A stretch of 64,000 bases of DNA from DAOQVB01 sp964400865 (lineage in GTDB: Bacteria > Patescibacteriota > Microgenomatia > UBA1400 > PJMF01), in NCBI GenBank assembly GCA_964400865.1, contig CAYNWG010000001.1:1-64000 (forward strand), written 5' to 3'. A model generated the notes under the pieces. The model was not told the DNA's origin and searched no databases. It saw nothing but the letters and a program-made list of their open reading frames with translations. Of this stretch, positions 27,617 through 36,000 are shown in pieces. Within the stretch, counting starts at the first letter, position 1, and each line of letters starts with the position of its first letter. The position numbers and the translations under genes were made by a program.

Positions 27617-28684
27617 TTAAACCCCGGGTGTAAATAAGCGTCTTAAGAATCCCATTACTCCTGGCTGGTTTTTTAACTGCCACTCCTCATCAATAATTTG
27701 TGTGGCATTTTTACCTTTATCTGTTGAGACTTCTGATAGGTTTGTTTTGAGCTGATCGGCCGTAAATCCCTGCTTCCACGCAGATCTGATTTCATTTCGC
27801 AGATCGCCTTCGTTTACGGGGGTTGTTTGTGACTTACTTGAAGGTTCCTCATAAAGAGTGGTTTTACCTGAGGTGGCATCGAAATATCCAACTACATTAC
27901 CGAATGCATCTTTAACTTGTTGTTTGGCATATGTTCCACCGCCATCACCAGTTTTCATTCTGCTAGTCTGGGAATCATAGAGTTTTAACTCAAACTCTTT
28001 TTCCCAGCGTTCGTCATCTTTGGCGGACGATAATTCTGAAGATCGAATTTGATTGTAGGTATTAAGCAGTCCTCCTAAAAATTGCAGATCGTATCGAAGG
28101 TTATTGAGCTTGGCTTCTTTACCTTGCGTTTCAGATGTGACTTTTCGAGTAATTTCACCAAGACGAGCGTTATAGTCCTCAGCTTTTGCGTTTCGTTCTT
28201 CAATCAGATTGCCGATTTTAGCGCCAGCAAGCCTTTGAACCTCTCCAGATTCTCCAGTTATAGTGGCCGCTGAATATCCTGGGTTCTTGCGAATCTTACT
28301 AACCGATTCATCTCTGACATTTTTTTCTTGAGAGATGCTTGTATCTAGCGAGCTAATAGTATCTTTAAGCTTGCCAAGTTCCGCTTTGCCGTATTCTTCG
28401 TCGTATCGGCGGGTTTGATAGCCCTCAAGGTCTGAAGACAAATCTTGAGTTTGTTTGTAGGTGTCCTGGAATTTAGTATTGAGTGTTCCTGCATCAAAAC
28501 CGAGAATGCTGTCAGATCCACCTATTTGGGAAAGGCCCGCACTTAAGTTAGCAACTGACTGCTGTTTTCCGGGTTCGTCACCCTCAGTCCAAACTTCGTT
28601 ACCACTAGAATCAGTACCCCACCAACGTAAGGCTTTGCTCTGACTAGGTTGCCAATACCAACCGCCGTATTGTTTATCTGCCAT
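27617..28684 (-). CDS. Coiled-coil virion protein of unknown function
   Basis: A 355-residue protein. It opens with a Trp-rich segment (GGWYWQPSQSKALRWWGT), then has a long coiled coil (about 90-230) and a C-terminal helical part. An AAGGAGGTGG ribosome site precedes the ATG. Position between a fibre-like gene and the internal protein suggests a structural or ejection role. The Trp-rich start could contact a membrane or wall; this is inference. Confidence 0.65.
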   Translation of the reverse strand: MADKQYGGWYWQPSQSKALRWWGTDSSGNEVWTEGDEPGKQQSVANLSAGLSQIGGSDSILGFDAGTLNTKFQDTYKQTQDLSSDLEGYQTRRYDEEYGKAELGKLKDTISSLDTSISQEKNVRDESVSKIRKNPGYSAATITGESGEVQRLAGAKIGNLIEERNAKAEDYNARLGEITRKVTSETQGKEAKLNNLRYDLQFLGGLLNTYNQIRSSELSSAKDDERWEKEFELKLYDSQTSRMKTGDGGGTYAKQQVKDAFGNVVGYFDATSGKTTLYEEPSSKSQTTPVNEGDLRNEIRSAWKQGFTADQLKTNLSEVSTDKGKNATQIIDEEWQLKNQPGVMGFLRRLFTPGV

Positions 28685-28917
28685 TAGGAGCCACCTCCTT
28701 TCTGGGTCTGTTCAACTTCAGTTATTTCTCCAGAAATAACATCAAAGTTGTATTCTTTTTGACTATCGAGACCGTACTTGAAAAACTTCCCGAGAAGCCA
28801 CACGACTAATTGAGAATCGAGCGCTTGAATCGTCAGCTGATGCTGCTTAATCATTTGCTTTCTCAACCGCAGTTCTTTTAGATCTAATTTATCTAACTTC
28901 AATGGTTTTTTTGTCAT
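28684..28917 (-). CDS. Small basic phage protein
   Basis: A 77-residue helical protein (LDLKELRLRKQMIKQHQLTI) with a short acidic C-terminus. Its ATG lies inside the end of the fibre gene (29-bp overlap) behind GAAAGGAGGT, and its stop overlaps the next start, so it is translated within the late operon. No family recognised. Confidence 0.6.
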   Translation of the reverse strand: MTKKPLKLDKLDLKELRLRKQMIKQHQLTIQALDSQLVVWLLGKFFKYGLDSQKEYNFDVISGEITEVEQTQKGGGS

Positions 28918-30229
28918 CTATGACCTCCTTTCTGCCAACTGTGGTGATAAATTCACGCTGCAGTTGAACAATTTGTTCCTGAACGTTGGGACCACCTTTT
29001 TTAGTGATCTCAGCTATCCGATGTTCCAGGTAGCGTTGTTTGAAAGTTTCCTCGTCTTCGTCATCGCGTTTGATGGCGATATCGCCTTCAGGTTCAAAAT
29101 CAAAGTCAAAGTATTTATCGCGAACCGTCATTATCATGAAGTCGAACCGAGCGGAGGATGTACCTCCCTGCAGTTCCTGCACAACAATATGGTCGGTTGT
29201 TACTTCGACAATGAAAAGTCCGTTGCAGTTTTGCTTGGGAGTCAGATATGCTGTGATGTTTCTGGGATCGCTGACCGCTATGAAGTGGTCTGGGAAGTCA
29301 ATTCGTGTCTGTCCGTTACTTAAGTTGGCTGTGCCTCTGTGAATGAGGAGAACTTCTGCTGCCTCAATACCAGTATAAACCAATCTATGGCCCTTTTTCA
29401 ATGGATGAGGGATTGAGAAATTTGATGTACCACTTTTATTAATATTGCCAGCTACATTAAGTGCTTCTAACCCTGACATTAAAATATTAATTTTGGTGAA
29501 GTATCCGGTCCCTCCATAGATTCGTTCAGCACTCATCTGCCCCGCAGAGACTTTTCCTGCGTTAAGGTCGTTTACTTCAGCATCAGTGACAGCTAAGTCT
29601 TGAATCTTGGCTGTGCTAATAGCTGCATTTGCAATGCGAGAGTTTCCGACCTCAAGAGCACCTATCTTGGCGTTGGAAATTGAGGCATCAGCAATTTCAG
29701 CATTAGTTACGGCTGCATCCTGAATTTTTGCAGTGCTAATGGCGGCATTAGCGATTTTGGAATTACCAACCTCTAGGGAGCCGATCTTGGCATTCGTGAT
29801 GGCTGCATCTGCTATCTCAGCGTTTGTTATGGCAGCGGTTTGAATTTTCGCTGTGGAAATTGAAGCATTGGCAATTTTAGCGTTTGTAATTTGAGCGGTT
29901 CCTATATGGGCCGTGAGAATGATCGCTTCTGCAATCTGAGCTGAGACAGTAATAACGGATCCTGCTTTATAAACCTTGGCTGCCGTTATGGCATCATCTT
30001 TAATCTTTTGAGTGGCCACTGCAGCATCAGCCAGCTTTTGTTCGGTAACCGAGAAATCGTCCAACTCGGCATCTCCGACTGCACCTGGTTTAATATTGAC
30101 GCTATCGACAGTGTTGGCACCAAGCATTGATGAATCGATACCATTATGCGTATGTGGCACAACTTCAGGAAAAGGTTGATCTTCTATTTCCTTGTTTTGT
30201 AGTATTTTTTTGACTTGTTTAGTTAACAT
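28889..30229 (-). CDS. Fibre-like protein with decapeptide repeats
   Basis: A 446-residue protein. Residues about 90-220 are tandem ten-residue units of the form xNAxIxxxxI, building a likely beta-solenoid or triple-stranded shaft. The part after about 250 looks like a globular beta-rich head (PHPLKKGHRLVYTGIEAAEV, VVEVTTDHIVV). The end is charged and helical. A receptor-binding or baseplate-attached fibre fits best. It follows the propeller-like gene by four bases. Confidence 0.7.
   Translation of the reverse strand: MLTKQVKKILQNKEIEDQPFPEVVPHTHNGIDSSMLGANTVDSVNIKPGAVGDAELDDFSVTEQKLADAAVATQKIKDDAITAAKVYKAGSVITVSAQIAEAIILTAHIGTAQITNAKIANASISTAKIQTAAITNAEIADAAITNAKIGSLEVGNSKIANAAISTAKIQDAAVTNAEIADASISNAKIGALEVGNSRIANAAISTAKIQDLAVTDAEVNDLNAGKVSAGQMSAERIYGGTGYFTKINILMSGLEALNVAGNINKSGTSNFSIPHPLKKGHRLVYTGIEAAEVLLIHRGTANLSNGQTRIDFPDHFIAVSDPRNITAYLTPKQNCNGLFIVEVTTDHIVVQELQGGTSSARFDFMIMTVRDKYFDFDFEPEGDIAIKRDDEDEETFKQRYLEHRIAEITKKGGPNVQEQIVQLQREFITTVGRKEVIDDKKTIEVR
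29588..29827 (-). repeat. Tandem 120-bp coding repeat in the fibre gene
   Basis: Two consecutive 120-bp units (29827-29708 and 29707-29588) encode nearly the same 40 residues, each made of four decapeptides; a third copy begins and decays after five residues. Degenerate decapeptides extend upstream to about 29950. Confidence 0.8.
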
Positions 30230-30233
30230 AGAT

Positions 30234-31679
30234 TTATAAAACTCCTAGTGGGTCGAAATAGGTTGTTGCCGAGATAACTTCTGGCGTGTCGTTGCCGCTC
30301 GGATGTAAGTTCATGGCTAATTCGTATTCCTCTCCGGAACCTGGATCGTCATCGTTACCACCAGTCTCGATTGAAAAAATCGCTTTTGATCTGCCTTCGT
30401 GGTCAAATAATTCAGAGCCATCTTGCATGGTTGCTTTCTGCCAATCAGCTTGTTGGTTAACCTTGAAGAAAATTTCGATACTGCAATCTTTGGGGAGAGG
30501 TTTGGTGACTACCTTGATTTGACGGAAGCCTTTTTGGGTGAACGACTCACCCCCGTCAAATACCAATCCCTCAAAACGCGCCTCTGCTTTGTTATCAGGG
30601 TCAATTACGTCCGTTCCGAAGATAGTTCCGTCTTTCCAAGAACAATAAACTTTGTCCTCATACATCGTGAGAGCTCCGATCAAAACGTTTTCGAACTTAC
30701 CGTGGGAAGGGATGTATTCGAGATTAAGAGCATAGGGATCGTTTTTATTTAGTCGTCCGTAAGAATAAATTCCACATTTATTGCTTCCGTTAACACCTAA
30801 TAGTGGAAGGCCACTCATGAGTGTTACCCCTCCTGGATTGACCCAGGCAAATTCACCGGGGAGTTTTTTTATTCGCAAGAGGCTGGAAGTGTCCCAAAAG
30901 TACAAGCCTCCTCGTATTCCAGCCTGAATCATGAGAAATTCACCTTGCAACATTGCATTGATCCCGCGCTCTGCGACCATTCGCCTTTGGATCCAAGAGG
31001 GCTGGATCTTATCCCAGGTCCAAAGCCAACCTTCTTCAACCTTGTCGCCCTTAGTCGATCCGAAGACAACGAGTTGATCTAAACCTAGCAAGCATTTATT
31101 TCGATGGCTTCTTGGCAAATCAATAGCATCAAGATTAAACCCGCCCTCATAATCAATCATTGCCAAATCTTTGCTGTCACAAATAAGGAGAACTCCAAGT
31201 GCCTCAGACATGGTGTGCCAGGATGGATCTCCATCGAGAGTTTGCCAATTGTGTTCGACATCCGTTGCCCAAGTGCCGGACAGTTTTATTCTGCTGACAT
31301 TGGTTTCAGTCGCCCAATACAGATAGGGAACGTAGTTATCGCTACCATCATTATTCGTGTATTCGGCCGCACCGGTTATTTTTCCACTTGTATCGGTATA
31401 AACTAATTCCCAAGCGGCAGCTCCACCTTGTTTTCGGTAAACATTTCCTGTGTCACCAAAGCCATATAAGTTTCCGTTTGAGGCCGGAATATAAAACAGA
31501 ATAAGATCGGTTATGACCGTGTCGCTACCCAAATCCTCTTTTAAACGTTGATTGCACTTCAGCGTGTTTTCTTCGCCTCTAATGTTTAGGCCATAGCCGA
31601 AACGAAAAGCCTCCCTTACACCTTGGTAAGGATCATCTGCTATTCCTCCTCTATAACCTTGTATTCTGTATGCGTTCAT
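30234..31679 (-). CDS. Beta-propeller-like phage tail/stabilisation protein
   Basis: A 481-residue beta-rich protein. Repeated strands such as NLYGFGDTGNVYRK, YVPYLYWATETNVSRIKL and YSYGRLNKNDPYALNLEY suggest a propeller. The position after the connector gene matches the stabilisation or tail-tube-plug proteins of short-tailed phages (P22 gp10-like), which would close the portal channel. The family is inferred from order and fold pattern, not from a motif. Confidence 0.6.
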   Translation of the reverse strand: MNAYRIQGYRGGIADDPYQGVREAFRFGYGLNIRGEENTLKCNQRLKEDLGSDTVITDLILFYIPASNGNLYGFGDTGNVYRKQGGAAAWELVYTDTSGKITGAAEYTNNDGSDNYVPYLYWATETNVSRIKLSGTWATDVEHNWQTLDGDPSWHTMSEALGVLLICDSKDLAMIDYEGGFNLDAIDLPRSHRNKCLLGLDQLVVFGSTKGDKVEEGWLWTWDKIQPSWIQRRMVAERGINAMLQGEFLMIQAGIRGGLYFWDTSSLLRIKKLPGEFAWVNPGGVTLMSGLPLLGVNGSNKCGIYSYGRLNKNDPYALNLEYIPSHGKFENVLIGALTMYEDKVYCSWKDGTIFGTDVIDPDNKAEARFEGLVFDGGESFTQKGFRQIKVVTKPLPKDCSIEIFFKVNQQADWQKATMQDGSELFDHEGRSKAIFSIETGGNDDDPGSGEEYELAMNLHPSGNDTPEVISATTYFDPLGVL

Positions 31680-31683
31680 AGTT

Positions 31684-32388
31684 TTAACCCCATCGGGTAC
31701 TTTTTGCTTGGCCTACGAAGACACTCGATGGTTCTTCATCCTCGCGGTCTTTGGTTTGTTGCAATAGGGCGTGCGCTTCGATGACTTCCTTTTCTGCTTC
31801 ATTTTTCCTGCCCGGTTCTTTTGCCAGAGATGTGGCTAAAGCCAGCTTGAGAATTGGCTCGTCCATTTCTTCCGGAGTGATTGGTTCATCCGTTTCCTCA
31901 ACTAGTCGAACAGGGCGACGTTTATAAAAGAGGTCGATAATCTTGCCGGCAATTTCGGCAACGGGATCTATAAAATATTGATCGCCGATAACGGCATACA
32001 TTTTTTGCCATCGCCAGTCGGTGTGAGCAGAGGGATGGACAATATCCAGGGAGGGGTGAAAGGTAGGAGCAATTTTGTTGTCAGACTTTCGGCTCAGGTA
32101 TTGGTTTTCCATAGCTTTGTGATACTCCTCACCATCTACGGAAAGAAAAACCATTCCACCAGGTTTGAAATCAAAAGGGAGGAAATAGGATTCTTTTCCC
32201 GAACCATCAGGGTTTAGCTCAGTGAGTTGTGTAGCGTGCTTGCTTAAGAATTTCCAGCGGGCGTAATTACAAGCCCGCACAATCGCTTTGTTAATCCAGC
32301 GATCTTTATCGGCATCCTTCCAAAAGCCACTCACTTTGGAGGCTGTCATCCTGGCGTTTAAGTCTTGTCTAAATTCTTGTAATTGCAT
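31684..32388 (-). CDS. Head-tail connector/adaptor protein
   Basis: A 234-residue protein that starts MQLQEFRQDLNARM and continues DKDRWINKAIVRACNYARW, similar to adaptor proteins in which an N-terminal helical bundle joins the portal. The middle is beta (GGMVFLSVDGEEYHK), the end helical with repeated charged turns. It is placed between the amidase and propeller genes, as adaptors usually are. Confidence 0.65.
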   Translation of the reverse strand: MQLQEFRQDLNARMTASKVSGFWKDADKDRWINKAIVRACNYARWKFLSKHATQLTELNPDGSGKESYFLPFDFKPGGMVFLSVDGEEYHKAMENQYLSRKSDNKIAPTFHPSLDIVHPSAHTDWRWQKMYAVIGDQYFIDPVAEIAGKIIDLFYKRRPVRLVEETDEPITPEEMDEPILKLALATSLAKEPGRKNEAEKEVIEAHALLQQTKDREDEEPSSVFVGQAKSTRWG

Positions 32389-32390
32389 AG

Positions 32391-34055
32391 TTATTCGAGT
32401 TTTCCGGTCTTCCTGTACCGTTGAACGTAAGGTAATAGCGCATTGCCCGGACAGTCTGTCGCCGACTCAGGAACTTCTCCATGTCCCAGAACTCGTTCCT
32501 TCGGAATACTTCGTTCCATACGCAAGTCGTCGAGAACTTTTTGCAACGTTGCAAGTTGTGCAGAGGTTGGTGTTTCAGAGTTGTGGAAGTTGCCACATAG
32601 CACCACTCCTAGTGATCGGTAATTCATCTTGTTGCTGTCGGCATGAGCCCCAATTACGTTATCCGGCCGCCCTAAGATCAAAGCCCCATCACCGTCAAGC
32701 TCTCCTGCAATCCACTTGTGATATCCGATATCATCCCAACCAAAGCCTATGTGAGCCTTCTTAATCGTTTCAAAGCGGGTATTATCTCGAGGGGTGGCGG
32801 AATGGTGGACAATGATAAATTCGGGGTAATTCGCCTTGTTGTACACTTCGATATCTTTGTCTCGGGCAGTTACTCTGCGTTCTCGAGTCCAGGCGATAAC
32901 TAGCCGGGGAGCATATTTACCAGTGTCTTGGTTATAGTCCCAAACTTTTTTTACGCTTCCATGACCTGATTCATAGTTTTCAATGACCAGACCCAGCTTG
33001 CTTGAGGCAAAGCCTGGTCTGTCTACAATTTCCTGAATAATTTCTTTTATCTCAGGGCTTTCATAAACACTTTCCGCACTCCAATGATCGCCGATTAGCA
33101 CACCTGCTTCGGCATGACCCAAGTTCCATTGAACCTTGGATATTGTTTTATTTCGCAGTGATGGCCTATTGGAGCCGTTGGAAGCAAAAACGGTAGCATC
33201 GTCTTCTGCAATACCTTTAATCCAAAGATTGGGCATGCCATTGTTTTGTTGAGGAGAGGTGACAAGTATTTTGGCCGAGATAATCTCTGCACCTGGTGGG
33301 ATGTTGATTGGGCTGAAGATAAGTCCTAAGTCATTTGCCGATTCGTTTGGATCGTTACTGCCGTCATCACCAAAAGTTGTAATGTTATTTTGAAATCCAT
33401 TTGGGTACCAAGTTGTATCGTAATCTTCTTCACCGTCACGGTCATTTCCTTGAATTAGTCCTATGGTTATTTGTTCGTGTAAACCTTGAGGAAGATAGTA
33501 AATTTCCAGCTCTGCTTCGTAACCTTGACCCTTACTGCTGTCGTAACAAGTCTTGGAGTTATCTGTGGGACTGCCATCGTCAGTGATAATAAAAGCCATT
33601 GCGTTTCCAGGCTTCCAGTCAGCTTGGGCAACGAGCTCTTCCACGATTAGATTCAAGTTTGGAGTTTGAACCCACTCGTGGACTTCCCATTTTTTGATAA
33701 TGTCCCAATCAACCGCGTTAGTTGTTTTATTACTTGTAGAGGGTCTATTTGATCCATCGGCTTTAAAAGGTGCTGGGTCTGGTTCCTTAATTCCCTTAAC
33801 CTTAAGGTTTGTGGTGAAGTCGGCATCATCCGTAAATGCGGGTCTCAAACGAAGACGGGCGAGAAAAACTTTAGAGAATTTAGGAATATCTACACCACGA
33901 AAACGGAAAGCACCGGTTTGTGCACCGCTGAAATTACCAAAAGTTATGACGTTCGATCCATTCCCATCTTTATTCCAAGTAGTAGATCCAGCTTCTTTGC
34001 CGTCATCAGAGTTCTCTTGGATTGTTGCTTTGATCTTCAATACTTGGTTTGTCAT
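32391..34055 (-). CDS. N-acetylmuramoyl-L-alanine amidase with two beta domains
   Basis: About 554 residues. Two tandem beta-sandwich domains of the same type (about 1-200 and 205-395, the second with TTWYPNGFQNN) precede an Amidase_2/PGRP domain (about 405-555) with IIVHHSATP, RSLGVVLCGNF and HGEVPESATDCPG, giving the zinc ligands His, His and Cys. It would cut the amide between MurNAc and L-Ala. The beta domains could anchor it to the virion. The start at 34055 has AGGAG upstream; the longer frame from 34082 lacks one. It overlaps the KH gene by 50 bp. Confidence 0.85.
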   Translation of the reverse strand: MTNQVLKIKATIQENSDDGKEAGSTTWNKDGNGSNVITFGNFSGAQTGAFRFRGVDIPKFSKVFLARLRLRPAFTDDADFTTNLKVKGIKEPDPAPFKADGSNRPSTSNKTTNAVDWDIIKKWEVHEWVQTPNLNLIVEELVAQADWKPGNAMAFIITDDGSPTDNSKTCYDSSKGQGYEAELEIYYLPQGLHEQITIGLIQGNDRDGEEDYDTTWYPNGFQNNITTFGDDGSNDPNESANDLGLIFSPINIPPGAEIISAKILVTSPQQNNGMPNLWIKGIAEDDATVFASNGSNRPSLRNKTISKVQWNLGHAEAGVLIGDHWSAESVYESPEIKEIIQEIVDRPGFASSKLGLVIENYESGHGSVKKVWDYNQDTGKYAPRLVIAWTRERRVTARDKDIEVYNKANYPEFIIVHHSATPRDNTRFETIKKAHIGFGWDDIGYHKWIAGELDGDGALILGRPDNVIGAHADSNKMNYRSLGVVLCGNFHNSETPTSAQLATLQKVLDDLRMERSIPKERVLGHGEVPESATDCPGNALLPYVQRYRKTGKLE

Positions 34056-34326
34056 AGGCGTTTTTGCTCCTGGGTGGAACATCTAATTTGATGTTGATCC
34101 TAGCGTTTGCTTTGATTCCAACGAGTTTCATAATTCTTCGGATTGCAGCTATCGTTTCGCCACCTCTCCCGATTAGGGCACCAGCATCTTTGTCATCCAA
34201 TCGAACTGTTAACAAAACTCCCATTTCGTCAACCTTGCGACTGATTACTACGCTTTCTGGCTTTTCGACTATGGCTTTAATAATTTGTTCTAGTAGTGCG
34301 ACGTCGCTTTCTTGCATAATTTTCAC
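34006..34326 (-). CDS. KhpA-like KH-domain RNA-binding protein
   Basis: A 106-residue protein with one KH domain: LLEQIIKAIVEKPESVVIS, then the GxxG loop in GALIGRGGETIAAIRRI and a beta strand NARINIKLDV. Bacterial KhpA is about 80 residues, pairs with KhpB and binds many RNAs. Here a 25-residue polar tail follows. An AAGGAGGTG ribosome site precedes the ATG, and the gene is embedded in the phage virion operon, an unexpected place for a host RNA-binding protein. Confidence 0.85.
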   Translation of the reverse strand: MKIMQESDVALLEQIIKAIVEKPESVVISRKVDEMGVLLTVRLDDKDAGALIGRGGETIAAIRRIMKLVGIKANARINIKLDVPPRSKNAYDKPSIEDQSNNPREL

Positions 34327-34330
34327 CTCC

Positions 34331-34918
34331 TTACAAATCTGGTTCTATCGTTAATATGAGTTGTGGAGCATTTGCACCACCACTGTTAAAGTCCCAGACG
34401 TTTTCATAGTTGTTGGATGGGCTGGCGTTGTCTTCAATTGCTATGCCAATCGCTTTATTGGTAAATTCTGTTTGGTCGATAATTTCCTGAATGATTGATT
34501 TAATGTCAGGACTTTCATACCAAGTGTTAAGTACCCAATCAGCTCCCGGCACCCAGGCAACTGTAGCCGTGGTCTTTGGCTGTTGGGAGGGTCTATGGGT
34601 TGAGTCAAAGCTTAAAGTGCTAGATTGCTTAATGCCTTTAATTACCCAGACTGGACGTTTGGTGGAGTTGACTGCAGACTTGATTCGTAGGACAGCCTTC
34701 GTAATCTTGACGTTATTTGGGAGAAGCGGTCGTAAAAATCTTAATCCGGCATCATTACTTCCAGTGCCATCATGGCCTATTGATATTTGGTTACTGGCAA
34801 ATCCATTGGGATACCAAGTTGTATCGTAATCTTCTTCACCATCATCAGTGTTGACGATGACTCTCAACTTCGAGAACATTCTTTTGATATTCGCTTGTGA
34901 TTGTTTAAATTTAGCCAT
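34331..34918 (-). CDS. Beta-sandwich virion protein, paralogue of the amidase N-terminal domains
   Basis: A 195-residue protein. After a short basic start (MAKFKQSQANIKRMF) it has one copy of the domain found twice in the neighbouring amidase (DGEEDYDTTWYPNGFASN, WYESPDIKSIIQEII, VWDFNSGG). It may be a decoration or fibre protein that shares a binding surface with the amidase. The ATG at 34918 lies four bases after the previous stop; the longer frame would overlap it. Confidence 0.7.
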   Translation of the reverse strand: MAKFKQSQANIKRMFSKLRVIVNTDDGEEDYDTTWYPNGFASNQISIGHDGTGSNDAGLRFLRPLLPNNVKITKAVLRIKSAVNSTKRPVWVIKGIKQSSTLSFDSTHRPSQQPKTTATVAWVPGADWVLNTWYESPDIKSIIQEIIDQTEFTNKAIGIAIEDNASPSNNYENVWDFNSGGANAPQLILTIEPDL

Positions 34919-34922
34919 ATAT

Positions 34923-35219
34923 TTACAATTCGCTAATAACTTCTGCAATTTGCCCAGAAACTCCAGAACTAACAACAACTTGAGCAGTGCCTTTAATCCT
35001 CAGAGAAACGCTGTCACCAGGGTTATCTAAAACAAACGGCGCGTTTTTACTTGCCGTGTCATCGTGTGCAACCCTGAGAGCACCTGTATTTGTTGTTTTA
35101 CTTTTGATAACGACTTCGCAACCCTCACCAACTTTGATATCTGGTAATGGATACCAGGTATCAGCATCGGTCAGAGTTACCTGAGCCGTTGTAAATGTCG
35201 GTCGACTATCTGTTGACAT
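34923..35219 (-). CDS. Small beta-rich head decoration-like protein
   Basis: A 98-residue protein with a beta pattern (DADTWYPLPDIKVGEGCEVVIKS, VSLRIKGTAQVVVSS). It has the size and position of a capsid-stabilising or head-tail protein. No specific family is identified. Confidence 0.5.
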   Translation of the reverse strand: MSTDSRPTFTTAQVTLTDADTWYPLPDIKVGEGCEVVIKSKTTNTGALRVAHDDTASKNAPFVLDNPGDSVSLRIKGTAQVVVSSGVSGQIAEVISEL

Positions 35220-35229
35220 ATTTTTCTGT

Positions 35230-35832
35230 TTAAAACTTCGGCTGTTCGGCCGTACTTCTAACTCCAGTTACTGCTTTTGGTTGACTTGCTCCTTCCTCTG
35301 AGCCATTCAGTTCTACCTCTTTTTTGCGAAGGGCAGCTTCTCTGGTTGCTAATTCTTTTTCGCGCTCTTCAAGAGTTTTAAACTTGTCTTGATAGATCTG
35401 ATCAACACTCTTTCCACCTCTCACATCGGCTGTTTCAACTTTTCTGAATACACTGCCAAAATTGGGATGAGCATCGAGATACTCGATCTCATCAGGTTTA
35501 TTGGTTTTATAAATACCTTCGTGGAATTGGATATAAGTACCTCGAATAATCAGGACTTTACCTCCGACCTCTTTTAAGTAAGAGGGTGACATTACCAACC
35601 TGAGTTCGTAATAGCGGGAGATATACACCACTTCTTTAGTTACCGGAGACTTGGTTGACTTGGGTTGTTGTGTTGGAGTCGATCCATCGCTACTTTCCTG
35701 ATCCTGGGCTTGCTTGATACGAGCAACTAACTCATCTCGCTTACCATCTTTTGAGACACCCAATAGTTTGGCAACGCTCCAAAGCTCTGCCATCGACATT
35801 TCATCTAATGATTTTGCTGTTCTTTCAGTCAT
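35230..35832 (-). CDS. Phage protein with SAP/HeH-like N-terminal helix pair
   Basis: A 200-residue protein. Residues about 8-40 (LDEMSMAELWSVAKLLGVS then KRDELVARIKQA) fit a SAP or HeH-type helix-extension-helix seen in many phage head-region proteins. A beta middle and a charged coiled-coil end (TLEEREKELATREAALRKKE) follow. Its start at 35832 sits behind GAGGTG. Its role is not known. Confidence 0.6.
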   Translation of the reverse strand: MTERTAKSLDEMSMAELWSVAKLLGVSKDGKRDELVARIKQAQDQESSDGSTPTQQPKSTKSPVTKEVVYISRYYELRLVMSPSYLKEVGGKVLIIRGTYIQFHEGIYKTNKPDEIEYLDAHPNFGSVFRKVETADVRGGKSVDQIYQDKFKTLEEREKELATREAALRKKEVELNGSEEGASQPKAVTGVRSTAEQPKF

Positions 35833-35841
35833 ATTTTTCAC

Positions 35842-36000
35842 CTCGCTTTCTTTTGTTTCTGATTTAATTAATAACCTCAGATTGGGTTGAAGGGGTGATA
35901 ACGCTCACCCCTTCTTAGGCGACTGCACTGAGTAAGAAAGTGTGCAGTAACTTTCGTTGTTTGTCGTTTGTATTCATAGATTTCAGTAATGTGCTTAGGG
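35842..36000 (-). promoter_or_regulatory. Structured spacer after the major capsid gene
   Basis: Two perfect stems occupy this 159-bp spacer: a 10-bp stem with six-base loop (35889-35898 with 35905-35914) and a 7-bp stem (35922-35928 with 35942-35948). No U tract follows on the minus strand, so it may be an mRNA-processing or stabilising structure rather than a terminator. Confidence 0.45.
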
